From Lysinibacillus sp. JNUCC-52 (GTDB lineage Bacteria; Bacillota; Bacilli; Bacillales_A; Planococcaceae): a stretch of 64,000 nucleotides of DNA. Both the position numbers and the translations under genes were made by a program. The stretch is taken from positions 2,037,501-2,101,500 of the forward strand of contig NZ_CP065546.1 in the NCBI RefSeq assembly GCF_015999545.1, written 5' to 3'. The notes beneath the pieces were generated by a model that was not told the DNA's origin, did no database searches, and saw nothing but the letters and a program-made list of their open reading frames with translations. Of this stretch, positions 8,871 through 17,361 are shown in pieces (the first letter of the stretch is position 1; each line of letters opens with the position of its first letter).

Positions 8871-9555
8871 TTATTACTACCTCCGCTACAAGTAAATCTA
8901 TTGGATGATCGATATCAATAGAACGCTCTTTCGGCATAACAATTGCCCCTATGCTTCCATTCATTAAACCAACAGTATTTTCATCAATTATTCCTACTTT
9001 TGTAAGATAAATTGCTCCATTTAATTGATAAGACTTCGGTAATTCCTGTCTTGGTAACCACGGATTTACACCGTCTATAAAACTCATTGGTTTATTATCA
9101 GCGATTTTCCAAGCTCTATGAGGATTTAACTCCGCCTCTTTATATGTAGCAACTGAATCTAACTGTTCCGTTTCAATTAGGTTTATACAGGATCTTATAT
9201 CTTGGTCAGAACGTAAAGGGCATGTTGGTTCTAATAGCAACAAATAATCGTCATCATTTAAATCATTTTCCATATTACTTAGGACATATCGAACTGTATC
9301 AATTACTAAAGAGCTATCGCTTGCTAATTCACTCGGTCTTTCTTGTACCTTTGCACCAAAATTATTTGCAACCTCTGCTATTTCTTTGCAGTCTGTAGAG
9401 ACTAATATTTCATCTATAAAATCAATTGATTTAGCTACTTCGATTGACCAGGCAATTAATGGTTTACCACCTAACAATGCTATATTTTTTTTTGGTATTG
9501 ATTTGCTTCCACCTCTTGCTGGAATTAAAGCAATTATTTTTTTTCCATTTATCAC
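8857..9555 (-). CDS. legF: CMP-legionaminic acid synthetase (acylneuraminate cytidylyltransferase family)
   Basis: 232 residues beginning with the CMP-sialate synthetase signature IALIPARGGSKSIPKKN (residues 8-24), followed by the sugar-pocket segments PLIAWSIEVA and LLLEPTCPLRSDQD. The enzyme activates a nonulosonic acid with CTP to give the CMP-sugar used by the flagellin transferase. It overlaps ptmE by 4 bp and the downstream SDR by 14 bp. With LegB, LegC, LegG and LegI in the same operon, legionaminate is the likely substrate; pseudaminate is less likely because LegG is the hydrolysing-epimerase type rather than PseG. Confidence 0.85.
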   Translation of the reverse strand: MINGKKIIALIPARGGSKSIPKKNIALLGGKPLIAWSIEVAKSIDFIDEILVSTDCKEIAEVANNFGAKVQERPSELASDSSLVIDTVRYVLSNMENDLNDDDYLLLLEPTCPLRSDQDIRSCINLIETEQLDSVATYKEAELNPHRAWKIADNKPMSFIDGVNPWLPRQELPKSYQLNGAIYLTKVGIIDENTVGLMNGSIGAIVMPKERSIDIDHPIDLLVAEVVINGEK

Positions 9556-10598
9556 TTAGAGATTCCTCCTATTTCATTATTCGCTCTTTCAAAATCGCCT
9601 ATTTGTCCAATATCTAACCAATATTCATGGATTGGAAAAACCGTTGTTTTCATCCCTTCTTCTACCAATCGCTGAAACAATGTAGGCATATCAAAAAATT
9701 CATCATTTGGTATGTAACTAAAAACATCCGGGCTTAATACATAAATACCAGCATTAACAAAGCTACGATGAATAGGTTTCTCCTTTATAGTCACTAAATC
9801 TGTTCCAACTGTTTCAATAACACCATAAGGAATTTGATATTCATATTCTCTTACACACATCGTGGCAACAGAATCTTGTTCTATATGAAATTGCATAAGT
9901 TGATCAAAATTAATCTGTGTTAATAAGTCACCATTCATCACGAAGAATGGTTTTTCCGGTCTATTTTTCAGTAACGAAAGTGCTCCAGCAGTTCCCATTT
10001 TCTTGTCTTCCTCGATATATTCAATCGTTACATCAAATGCTTCACCATTTTGAAAATAGTCCTGAATTATCTCTTTTTTATAATTGACTGAAAAAATAAA
10101 ATTAGTATAGCCATATTGCTTAAAACCTTCTATAATTGTTTCTAAAATTGGCTTATTACCAACTCTAAGCATTGGTTTTGGTGTATCATTTGTTAATGGT
10201 CTCAGCCTTGTACCTAACCCGCCTAGCATTAATACAACTGTGTTCTTATTTAATGAAGTTTCAATATTATCCGCAAAAAGTATATTTATAATTTTATTAT
10301 TATCATCTACTATAGGTAACTGCTTAAGCATTTTCGATTTCATTAGTTGCTTATATTTGTGATATTTTTGACCACTTCCTGCGCTTATTGGATTTGGGTT
10401 CATAATGGATGTAATTTTCACATCCAGTCCCTCACCTCGTAAAATACCTCGGCGTATGTCTCCATCTGTAACAGTCCCAAGCAAATGTTGTTCTTCATCT
10501 ACAACTACTGCAAATTGCAAAGAGGAATTATCAATAATTTTCATTGTATCTAGTAAAGTATGATTTTGATTAACTAATGTTTTTTGCCAATGTTTCAT
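9552..10598 (-). CDS. ptmE: PtmE-like nucleotidyltransferase with CBS pair
   Basis: 348 residues from the ATG at 10596-10598, which follows AAGGAAG; a TTG-initiated upstream extension inside legH is rejected. Residues 1-115 hold two CBS domains (VTDGDIRRGIL in the first), and residues 118-348 an NTP-transferase domain with GGLGTRLRPLT, PKPMLRVGNKPILE and the metal-binding NGD. The architecture matches C. jejuni PtmE, which makes GDP-GlcN or GDP-GlcNAc at the start of legionaminic acid synthesis. Its presence argues that this pathway uses GDP- rather than UDP-linked intermediates. The stop codon of legH lies immediately before its start. Confidence 0.85.
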   Translation of the reverse strand: MKHWQKTLVNQNHTLLDTMKIIDNSSLQFAVVVDEEQHLLGTVTDGDIRRGILRGEGLDVKITSIMNPNPISAGSGQKYHKYKQLMKSKMLKQLPIVDDNNKIINILFADNIETSLNKNTVVLMLGGLGTRLRPLTNDTPKPMLRVGNKPILETIIEGFKQYGYTNFIFSVNYKKEIIQDYFQNGEAFDVTIEYIEEDKKMGTAGALSLLKNRPEKPFFVMNGDLLTQINFDQLMQFHIEQDSVATMCVREYEYQIPYGVIETVGTDLVTIKEKPIHRSFVNAGIYVLSPDVFSYIPNDEFFDMPTLFQRLVEEGMKTTVFPIHEYWLDIGQIGDFERANNEIGGISK

Positions 10599-10602
10599 AG
10601 CA

Positions 10603-11226
10603 TTACACTTCCTTTGCAGGTACGCCAACTGCTTTTATGCCATTTGCAATATTATTAACCACAACAGCTCCTGCACCAATTAAACAATTTGATCCTATAT
10701 GAATGCCTTGGATAATTGTTGCACCTGTTCCGACATGTGTGCCTTTTTCTATATGAACACTACCCGATATTTTAGTGCCCGGTGCAATATGTATATGGGA
10801 ACCTATTTGACAATCATGATCAATCAGCGCACCAGTGTTTATAATACTATTATCGGCAACTGTTGTATTCGTTTGAATAATAGTTCCAGCCATTATTTGT
10901 ACTCCTTGTCCGAAATGAACGGAAGGCGCAATAATGGCTGAAGGATGGATTACAGATTTAAAATGATACTTCTTTCGTGTAAATGTATTAAAAATTTTTT
11001 CTCGTAATGGTGACGGTTTAATTGTCCCTATAGCGAGTACTAGTTCAATGTCAGATGGATTATAGTCTTCTATTACATCATCAGATCCTAAATAAGATAA
11101 ACCAAATGCATTCTCTTCTAAAGTAGGTGCAGTAAATCCGGTAATCATTTCCTTCTGTGCTAATAAAATTTCAGTTAATACGGAGGCATGCCCTCCATTC
11201 CCAATCATAATAATCGGCTTATTCAT
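10603..11226 (-). CDS. legH: NeuD/PglD-family acyltransferase, probable LegH
   Basis: 207 residues. The N-terminal third is a sugar-binding fold (IIMIGNGGHASVL); residues 85-205 form a left-handed beta helix with hexapeptide repeats (for example GTKISGSVHIEKGTHVGTGA) ending in GVPAK. Members acetylate amino groups of nucleotide sugars (PglD, LegH) or O-acetylate sialic acid (NeuD). The pathway needs a C4 N-acetyltransferase after LegC, so LegH is the best reading. It overlaps legI by 8 bp. Confidence 0.8.
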   Translation of the reverse strand: MNKPIIMIGNGGHASVLTEILLAQKEMITGFTAPTLEENAFGLSYLGSDDVIEDYNPSDIELVLAIGTIKPSPLREKIFNTFTRKKYHFKSVIHPSAIIAPSVHFGQGVQIMAGTIIQTNTTVADNSIINTGALIDHDCQIGSHIHIAPGTKISGSVHIEKGTHVGTGATIIQGIHIGSNCLIGAGAVVVNNIANGIKAVGVPAKEV

Positions 11227-12292
11227 CGATTAACTCATCCTCTTCGTATGATTTTGAAGCAATTTTACCGATGAGAGACCAGTATTTAGAAGGTTGCATA
11301 CCATCTCCAGGTCTTTTTACAGTTAAATTATCAGTAGTAAATACCTCACCTACATTTATAGGAGTTTTAGCAACAAGGCTTTTTCTGACAGGAATCCGAT
11401 TTTTAATCTCTACTGAGTTAGGTTTTTTAATTCCATCCCCCAGTGCCAGCTCTACATCTCTAATTCCTTTTATCATGGACTTTAACTCTGTTGGATTTAA
11501 GGAGGCAATATGATCAGGACCTTCTAGTGTTTTATCCAAAGTAAAGTGCTTTTCTACCACTTTTGCTCCAAAGCTAACAGCTGCAACGGGTATATTGATA
11601 CCTTCTGAGTGGTCTGATAAACCAATCGATAAGTGGAAGCTCTTCTGCATTTCAGTCATTGCATTTAAATTAATAGAGTCCATAGGTGCTGGATACTGCG
11701 TTGTACAATGTAACAAGGTTACATACTTTTTTAACACTTCTTTCGCTTCTTCAGTAGCATAAAAATTATTTACGCGCTCTATCGTAACAGGTTCCTTCGA
11801 TTTTACTAAACCATAAGCTATAAATGCTAATGCCTCATGTATTTCCTCAACTGTTGCCATTCCAGTAGATAAAATCATTGGTTTTTGTTTTGTTGCAATA
11901 TAATGAATAAATGGAGCATTTGTTAATTCTCCAGAAGGAATTTTAGCTATCGATATGTTCAATTTATCTAGCAAAAAATCGACACTTTCAAAGTCAAAAG
12001 GTGTCGATAGAAATTCTATTTGCTCTAAATGACAAAATGATTGCAATTCAATAAATTCCTCATAAGTTAATTCTAGCTTTTTCAACATCGCAAATTGAGA
12101 TGAAGCCTCACCTAAATTTTCAACTTGATAAGCTGCTTGCTGTGCTTGCTTTGTCACTAAATTTTCCGCTTTAAATGTTTGAAATTTTACCGCGTCAGCT
12201 CCAGCTTCTTTCGCAACTTGGACAAGTTCTTTTGCCATTTCTAATGATCCATTATGATTAACGCCTGCTTCAGCTATAATGTAAGTTTTCAT
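11219..12292 (-). CDS. legI: N,N'-diacetyllegionaminate synthase (NeuB family)
   Basis: 357 residues: NeuB domain in residues 1-280 (EAGVNHNGSLEMAKELV, DAVKFQTFKAE, LHCTTQYPAP, GLSDHSEG, VEKHFTLDK) followed by a C-terminal SAF/antifreeze-like domain (RKSLVAKTPINVGEVFT, KRPGDGMQP). It condenses the LegG product with phosphoenolpyruvate to form the nonulosonic acid. Overlaps both neighbours (legH by 8 bp, the PIG-L gene by 4 bp), consistent with tight translational coupling. Confidence 0.88.
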   Translation of the reverse strand: MKTYIIAEAGVNHNGSLEMAKELVQVAKEAGADAVKFQTFKAENLVTKQAQQAAYQVENLGEASSQFAMLKKLELTYEEFIELQSFCHLEQIEFLSTPFDFESVDFLLDKLNISIAKIPSGELTNAPFIHYIATKQKPMILSTGMATVEEIHEALAFIAYGLVKSKEPVTIERVNNFYATEEAKEVLKKYVTLLHCTTQYPAPMDSINLNAMTEMQKSFHLSIGLSDHSEGINIPVAAVSFGAKVVEKHFTLDKTLEGPDHIASLNPTELKSMIKGIRDVELALGDGIKKPNSVEIKNRIPVRKSLVAKTPINVGEVFTTDNLTVKRPGDGMQPSKYWSLIGKIASKSYEEDELIDE

Positions 12293-12957
12293 AAAACTCG
12301 CTCCTTCAATAGCATAAATGCTTCTGCTGCTTCAAAACCACTTGCAGTCCCACGAATATAAGCTAAAGATTGAATAGCCTTTTCACTTCGTGGAAATGGA
12401 AATGCACTTATTTCTGATTCATAAATTTTCATAATTTCAATTTTCTTGCCAAGAAAGGACTCGATATTTACAAATACATTTGGTCTAAAGCCATTTGCAT
12501 CGGGATTCATTATAAAATCTGTTTCCGATAAAGTTTCATAACCTAACACTTTTTCTACAGATGGGTATCTAAACCATTTTGTACAGGCCATTGTTCCGTC
12601 AAATACTGCTTTATGATCTGAATGTATATCACCTGGATAAGGTACATATATGATATTTGGCAATATTTCTTGAAAAACTTTACCTATTTCTCCGATTAAA
12701 TCCCCGTCCGGGACTTGATCTAATGTTGCTGCCTCAAAGCCAAGTTCGAATGTTTTTTCAAATTGATAACTTGTAGCTACATTTTTGATTTCTTTAGCTC
12801 TTTTGATCTTGATATCACGCTCAAAATTATTTCCCATTGACGTAACAATTAGCCAATATACCTTATCTCCTTGACTAATATGCTTTAATAACGTTCCACC
12901 ACATCCTAGTGTTTCATCATCAGGATGGGGAGTTAAAATAACCACATTTTTACTCAT
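12289..12957 (-). CDS. PIG-L family N-deacetylase
   Basis: 222 residues with the zinc-binding motif TPHPDDETLGCGG (residues 9-21) and the later HSDHKAVF motif, the two hallmarks of PIG-L/LmbE deacetylases such as N-acetylglucosaminyl-PI deacetylase and BshB. It is embedded with 4-bp overlaps between legI and the formyltransferase gene. Standard legionaminic acid synthesis does not need a deacetylase. Together with the formyltransferase it suggests that an N-acetyl on the sugar is removed and replaced by N-formyl. Function is inferred from family and context. Confidence 0.8.
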   Translation of the reverse strand: MSKNVVILTPHPDDETLGCGGTLLKHISQGDKVYWLIVTSMGNNFERDIKIKRAKEIKNVATSYQFEKTFELGFEAATLDQVPDGDLIGEIGKVFQEILPNIIYVPYPGDIHSDHKAVFDGTMACTKWFRYPSVEKVLGYETLSETDFIMNPDANGFRPNVFVNIESFLGKKIEIMKIYESEISAFPFPRSEKAIQSLAYIRGTASGFEAAEAFMLLKERVL

Positions 12958-13835
12958 AAATATTCCCCCTCTTTTGGTATAAAATCACCTTCATATTCTA
13001 ATATTTGCAGCAATTTATCCGATGTTTTAACAATAAAAGAATTTTCATATACATTTACTATTTTTCCGGGTTCTATATTTTCCATATCTTTACTTTCTAA
13101 TATTCTTGCTCGCCAAATAATAATATCCTTATTATTATATTGGAAATGAGCACCCACATAAGGCTTCGTTAACGCTCTTATTAACTGTAGAATTGATTTA
13201 GCATTCATCCGCCAATCTATCTCTCCATCTATTTTACTTCTTTTTCTCCAATAGGATGCTTGTTTATCATCTTGAGTTATTGGAATGATGGTTTGATTTA
13301 TGATACTATTTGTCATTTCAACTACTTGTTGTTCGCCAACAAGTAATAGTTTTTCATATAATGAATTGGCATCTTCAGAATCACCTAGAATAATTTTTTT
13401 TTGACTTAAAATATCTCCAGCATCAGGAATATCCGTTAAGTAAAAAAATGTAGATCCAGTTTCTTTAAGTCCTAATACCAATGTCCATATTATAGGGTGT
13501 CTTCCACGATTTTTTGGTAGTAATGTTGGATGATAACCTATCGCACCTAAAGGTGGTAATGAATAAATCTCTTTTGGTAATAAATATGACCACCCAAAGC
13601 AATAGATGATATCCGGATTTTTTTGTTTTACCCAGTTTAATAGTTGTTCATTATTTTTATAATTCAACCATTCGATATTTTTCTTTTCACAAAACCCATC
13701 TAAAGATACGTGGTCTGCATTATAATTAGATTCAATTTTAGTTACAACACCAATTATTTCAGCAGTCGTTTTATGGTAGATTGCTTTTAAAAAGCGTTCG
13801 CTGGATTTTACACATCCAATAAATAATATTTTCAT
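12954..13835 (-). CDS. Formyltransferase-family protein of the legionaminate operon
   Basis: 293 residues. The N-terminal formyltransferase fold carries YHPTLLPKNRGRHPI (residues 101-115) and DIPDAGDIL (135-143); residues 205-293 resemble the C-terminal domain of Met-tRNA formyltransferase. H102 and D138 match the catalytic His and Asp of the family, but the Asn that normally sits two residues before the His is Gly100. Sugar N-formyltransferases using 10-formyltetrahydrofolate act on amino-sugar nucleotides. It lies between legG and the PIG-L gene with a 2-bp gap and a 4-bp overlap. A real tRNA formyltransferase would not be expected here. Confidence 0.78.
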   Translation of the reverse strand: MKILFIGCVKSSERFLKAIYHKTTAEIIGVVTKIESNYNADHVSLDGFCEKKNIEWLNYKNNEQLLNWVKQKNPDIIYCFGWSYLLPKEIYSLPPLGAIGYHPTLLPKNRGRHPIIWTLVLGLKETGSTFFYLTDIPDAGDILSQKKIILGDSEDANSLYEKLLLVGEQQVVEMTNSIINQTIIPITQDDKQASYWRKRSKIDGEIDWRMNAKSILQLIRALTKPYVGAHFQYNNKDIIIWRARILESKDMENIEPGKIVNVYENSFIVKTSDKLLQILEYEGDFIPKEGEYL

Positions 13836-13837
13836 AC

Positions 13838-14998
13838 TTACCTCTTCAAATCGTAAAATCTCTTTATAATAATATTTTCAAGATTTTTAGTTTTTAATAT
13901 TTCTACAATTTGCTCTGATGTATTTCCCTCTCCATATACCATTGGGATTGTCTTTATTTTTTCTTTAAAGGTTGTTGACAACCCATTTTTTATTGCATTT
14001 ATTATTTGATTTTCATCAAATGAACAATCTATTACTGATCCAGCCTTTAGACGACCCCTTTGACGTAAACCTATATTAACAGTAGGTTTCCTAAAAAACG
14101 GTACTTCTAGTAATCCACTAGAGGAATTGCCGATTACAAGTTGACAATGTTTAATTGCACTTAAATATCTCAATTGTCCAAGAGAATCATACACACATGC
14201 TCGATGTGAATTTTTTTTCACATATTCTTCTATGTAATGATTTATAATACGACCGTCTGTGTCAGCATTTGTCTTGGTAAATATAATTTGATATTGAGGA
14301 AATTTATCTAGAGAATTTAATAAAGTTTGAATTTGGATTTCCGCTGTACTATCTTGTAAAGTCGTAGGATGAAGAGTAACAAGGAAAAATTTATCCAAAT
14401 CCAGGTGAACACTTTCAGAAAGTTCCTTTTTACTAAGGCATTCTATTTTTTTTATCCCTTCTATTCCTAGTGTTCCTACGTTAAAAACAGTGTCAGGTTG
14501 TTCCCCCATTTGAATAACACGATTTCTATATTCATTACTTGCTGTAAAATGAAGGTGAGCCATTTTTGTAATAGAATGTCGTATTGGATCGTCAATCAAT
14601 CCTTCGGTTAGCTCGCCACCATGAATATGAGCAATAGGTATCCTCATAATCATCGCAGCTTGAGTTGCAGCGAAAATTTCAAATCTATCACCTAAAATAA
14701 CTAATACATCAGGCTTCAATCTTGCGAATGTATCTGCAAAAGATATAGCTCCTAAACCAATAGATTTTGTAATAGCTGTTGTAGTGTCGCTCGAGAGTAA
14801 CATTTCAACCTTTTCATTAATAACAAATCCATCTTTTTCTATTTGTTCAAATGTTAAACCAAATTCAGGAGAAAGATGCATGCCAGTCGCTACTATTTGT
14901 AATTCTAGATTTGAGTCACTTGCAATGCGTTTCATTAACCAAATTAAAAGACCGTACTCCGCTCTAGTACCAGTCACAATACAAATTTTTCGTTTCAT
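13838..14998 (-). CDS. legG: Hydrolysing NDP-diacetylbacillosamine 2-epimerase LegG
   Basis: 386 residues: family start KICIVTGTRAEYGLLIWL, then LVILGDRFEIFAATQAA, IAHIHGGELTEG, DDPIRHSITKMAHLHF, and a C-terminal IGNSSSGLLEVP loop. This is the NeuC/LegG type of UDP-GlcNAc 2-epimerase, which both inverts C2 and releases the nucleotide to give 2,4-diacetamido-2,4,6-trideoxymannose. Between legC upstream (2 bp gap) and the formyltransferase downstream. Confidence 0.87.
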   Translation of the reverse strand: MKRKICIVTGTRAEYGLLIWLMKRIASDSNLELQIVATGMHLSPEFGLTFEQIEKDGFVINEKVEMLLSSDTTTAITKSIGLGAISFADTFARLKPDVLVILGDRFEIFAATQAAMIMRIPIAHIHGGELTEGLIDDPIRHSITKMAHLHFTASNEYRNRVIQMGEQPDTVFNVGTLGIEGIKKIECLSKKELSESVHLDLDKFFLVTLHPTTLQDSTAEIQIQTLLNSLDKFPQYQIIFTKTNADTDGRIINHYIEEYVKKNSHRACVYDSLGQLRYLSAIKHCQLVIGNSSSGLLEVPFFRKPTVNIGLRQRGRLKAGSVIDCSFDENQIINAIKNGLSTTFKEKIKTIPMVYGEGNTSEQIVEILKTKNLENIIIKRFYDLKR

Positions 14999-15000
14999 CG

Positions 15001-16155
15001 TTATCCCTCACTTAATGGTGTACTAGGTATATTGACAACTATTCTATTCAACTGTTCTGTTACACTTAAATCTGATTTCGGACAGTTTTGATAGATTGCT
15101 AGGTGGTGCATTGGCGTCCAAATTGGGCGGCTCATTACACCTTGCTCATTTAAAAAGCTTAATACTTCATCACGATTAAACTGCTCATCTAGTAAAATAG
15201 TTTGTAGCCAATAATTACTTCTAGTATTTGCAGGCTCTTTAAATAAATGGACGCCATCTAAATTACCTAACCATTGCTCATAGTGCTTCATTAAATCGCG
15301 TTTTTGTTGAATAAACGTGGGCATTTTTTCTAATTGCGCACAACCTAACGCTGCATTTATATTCGGCATGCGGTAGTTAAATCCGATTTCATCGTGCTCA
15401 TAAGCCCAACGATGTGGAATTTTAGCAGTCGTTGTTAAATGTTTTGCATAATCCGCTATTGCATCATCATTTGTTACAATCGCGCCGCCACCGCCTGTTG
15501 TCATTATTTTATTACCATTAAAGCTTAACGCACTTACTTTTCCAAAGCTGCCTGTATGTTTGCCTTTATAATAAGTACCTAATGATTCTGCTGCATCTTC
15601 TATAAGAGTCAAATTATACATTTCACATACTTTAAGTAAACCTTCCACATCAACTGCATGACCAAAGGTATGCATCGGTACAAGTGCTGAAATACGTCTT
15701 CCCGTTTCTCTATTATAAAGCTGATTATTTTGTATTTTTCCAATTTTCTCTATATAGATTTGTAATTTATCTGCATCTACACCTAAAGTATTAAGTGAAA
15801 CATCTATAAAATGTGGAACAGCGCCTAAATATGACACAGCATTGGCTGTTGCAATAAAAGTAAGTGACGGCATCAACACTTCATCTTCAGCTTTTACGCC
15901 TGCAACTTTTAATGCTATATGCAGTGCAGCTGTACCATTTACAACAGCAACCGCTCGCTTTACACCGACAAATTTAGCTAAATCCTCCTCAAAACGATTA
16001 ACATAAGCGCCAACTGAAGAAACCCAACCTGTTTTGACACAATCCGTAACATATTCAACTTCTTTTTCATTGAATGTAGGCTCATGTAAAGGCACAAAAT
16101 CTTTTCCGTAAAACTGTTTTACATTATTCGCAAATTCCACCCATTGAGTATTCAT
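15001..16155 (-). CDS. legC: LegC-family PLP aminotransferase
   Basis: 384 residues of the DegT/DnrJ/EryC1 fold: GWVSSVGAYVNRFE, VNGTAALHIAL, EDAAESLGTYYKG, and the PLP-binding lysine in SFNGNKIMTTGGGG. It transfers an amino group from glutamate to the C4 keto of the LegB product. It overlaps legB by 4 bp. The LegC subtype is assigned from gene order; PseC-like activity cannot be excluded from sequence alone. Confidence 0.85.
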   Translation of the reverse strand: MNTQWVEFANNVKQFYGKDFVPLHEPTFNEKEVEYVTDCVKTGWVSSVGAYVNRFEEDLAKFVGVKRAVAVVNGTAALHIALKVAGVKAEDEVLMPSLTFIATANAVSYLGAVPHFIDVSLNTLGVDADKLQIYIEKIGKIQNNQLYNRETGRRISALVPMHTFGHAVDVEGLLKVCEMYNLTLIEDAAESLGTYYKGKHTGSFGKVSALSFNGNKIMTTGGGGAIVTNDDAIADYAKHLTTTAKIPHRWAYEHDEIGFNYRMPNINAALGCAQLEKMPTFIQQKRDLMKHYEQWLGNLDGVHLFKEPANTRSNYWLQTILLDEQFNRDEVLSFLNEQGVMSRPIWTPMHHLAIYQNCPKSDLSVTEQLNRIVVNIPSTPLSEG

Positions 16156-17147
16156 ATATTATAAACATCTGCCTTATATTGAGATAAGTTCTTAGGATTT
16201 GTAAACCATTCTATTGTTTCTTCAAGACCTCTACGGAAGCCATCTTTGCCACCATATTGTGGCTCCCAACCAAGTAGTTCCTTCGCCTTTTTATTCTCAG
16301 CCCAAAGACGTTCGACTTCACTTTTTTCAGGACGTAGGCGTTGTTCATCCGTTTCGATTGTTAAATCTACACCCATAATATCAGCAATCATTTCTGCAGT
16401 TTCACCAATAGAAACCTCATAATTTGATCCGATATTAATGACTTCACCGATTGAATTAGTTGAATTCATTACAGATATAAAACCGTTAACTGTATCTTTT
16501 ACATAGTTAAAATCACGTGTAGGGCTTATAGCTCCAAGCTTTATATTCGTTTTGCCGCTTGCCAGTTGGCTAATAATCGTCGGTATAACCGCGCGTGCAG
16601 ATTGGCGTGGTCCATATGTATTAAACGGACGAATAATAGATACAGGTGTATCAAATGAGCGATAAAATGACAAAGCCATTTGATCAGCGCCTATTTTTGA
16701 TGCTGAGTATGGCGATTGTCCTTGTAATGGATGCTCTTCATCAATTGGCACATATAACGCTGTTCCATATACTTCACTTGTAGAAGTATGAACTACTTTT
16801 TCTACATCTAACTCTTTCGCTGCTTGTACAACATTTAACGTCCCTGTCACATTTGTATCTACATAAGTTGCAGGAGAATGATAGGAATAAGGAATTGCAA
16901 TTAGCGCTGCTAAATTAAGGACATGCGTACACCCCTTCATAGCTTCTTTCACACCATACGGATCACGAATATCCCCTGAAAACACATCCAATGAAGATTT
17001 AATTTCCGATGATGATTGGTCTAACCAGCCCCATGAATTAAATGAATTATAATAAACAAATGCACGAACATCAAAACCTTGTCGTATCAATGTTTCTGTT
17101 AAATGCGAGCCAATGAAACCATCAGCACCCGTAATTAATATTTTCAT
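16152..17147 (-). CDS. legB: NAD-dependent 4,6-dehydratase LegB
   Basis: 331 residues: GADGFIGSHL cofactor loop (residues 7-16), HTSTSEVYG, active-site YSASK and RPFNTYGPRQSARAVIPT, all typical of extended SDR NDP-sugar 4,6-dehydratases. It is the first committed enzyme of the pathway and the first gene of a run of eleven close or overlapping minus-strand genes ending with the second SDR at 6382, probably extending to fliB. The ATG follows AAGGGG. A possible -10 (TATAAT at 17199-17204) lies upstream, just after the terminator of the maf operon. Confidence 0.87.
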   Translation of the reverse strand: MKILITGADGFIGSHLTETLIRQGFDVRAFVYYNSFNSWGWLDQSSSEIKSSLDVFSGDIRDPYGVKEAMKGCTHVLNLAALIAIPYSYHSPATYVDTNVTGTLNVVQAAKELDVEKVVHTSTSEVYGTALYVPIDEEHPLQGQSPYSASKIGADQMALSFYRSFDTPVSIIRPFNTYGPRQSARAVIPTIISQLASGKTNIKLGAISPTRDFNYVKDTVNGFISVMNSTNSIGEVINIGSNYEVSIGETAEMIADIMGVDLTIETDEQRLRPEKSEVERLWAENKKAKELLGWEPQYGGKDGFRRGLEETIEWFTNPKNLSQYKADVYNI

Positions 17148-17198
17148 AAAAAAACCCCTTCTAAAATGCTATCTAATTTATATTACCATAACTAGTTA

Positions 17199-17204
17199 AT
17201 TATA
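17199..17204 (-). promoter_or_regulatory. Possible -10 box of the legB operon
   Basis: TATAAT on the minus strand, 52 bases before the legB start. The matching -35 (TTTAAA, 17 bases further up) is poor and overlaps the U-tract of the preceding terminator. A nearby GTCGATAG also resembles a SigD -10. Which sigma factor is used cannot be decided by eye. Confidence 0.3.
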
Positions 17205-17220
17205 TTTACTATCGACATTT

Positions 17221-17260
17221 TTTTAAAAAAATCAACCAATCGCTTTTGGATTGGTTGATT
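17221..17260 (-). terminator. Terminator of the maf operon
   Basis: A 12-bp perfect stem (AATCAACCAATC with GATTGGTTGATT) with a 7-base loop and a run of seven Ts on the minus strand. Confidence 0.88.
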
Positions 17261-17361
17261 AAATCTAAGTTTATTTATACCCATAAAAGGAATTAAAGAC
17301 CATTTCAAATTATTAACATAACTTTAACGTTATTAATTCTTTAATATTCTATTAAAACCAA

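Noticed and set aside
12954-13835. Methionyl-tRNA formyltransferase (fmt)
   Set aside because: Operon context and the altered catalytic motif point to a sugar formyltransferase; fmt normally lies with def and rsmB.
6382-17147. Pseudaminic acid rather than legionaminic acid pathway
   Set aside because: No PseB-, PseG- or PseH-like protein is seen; a LegG-type hydrolysing epimerase and PtmE are present.
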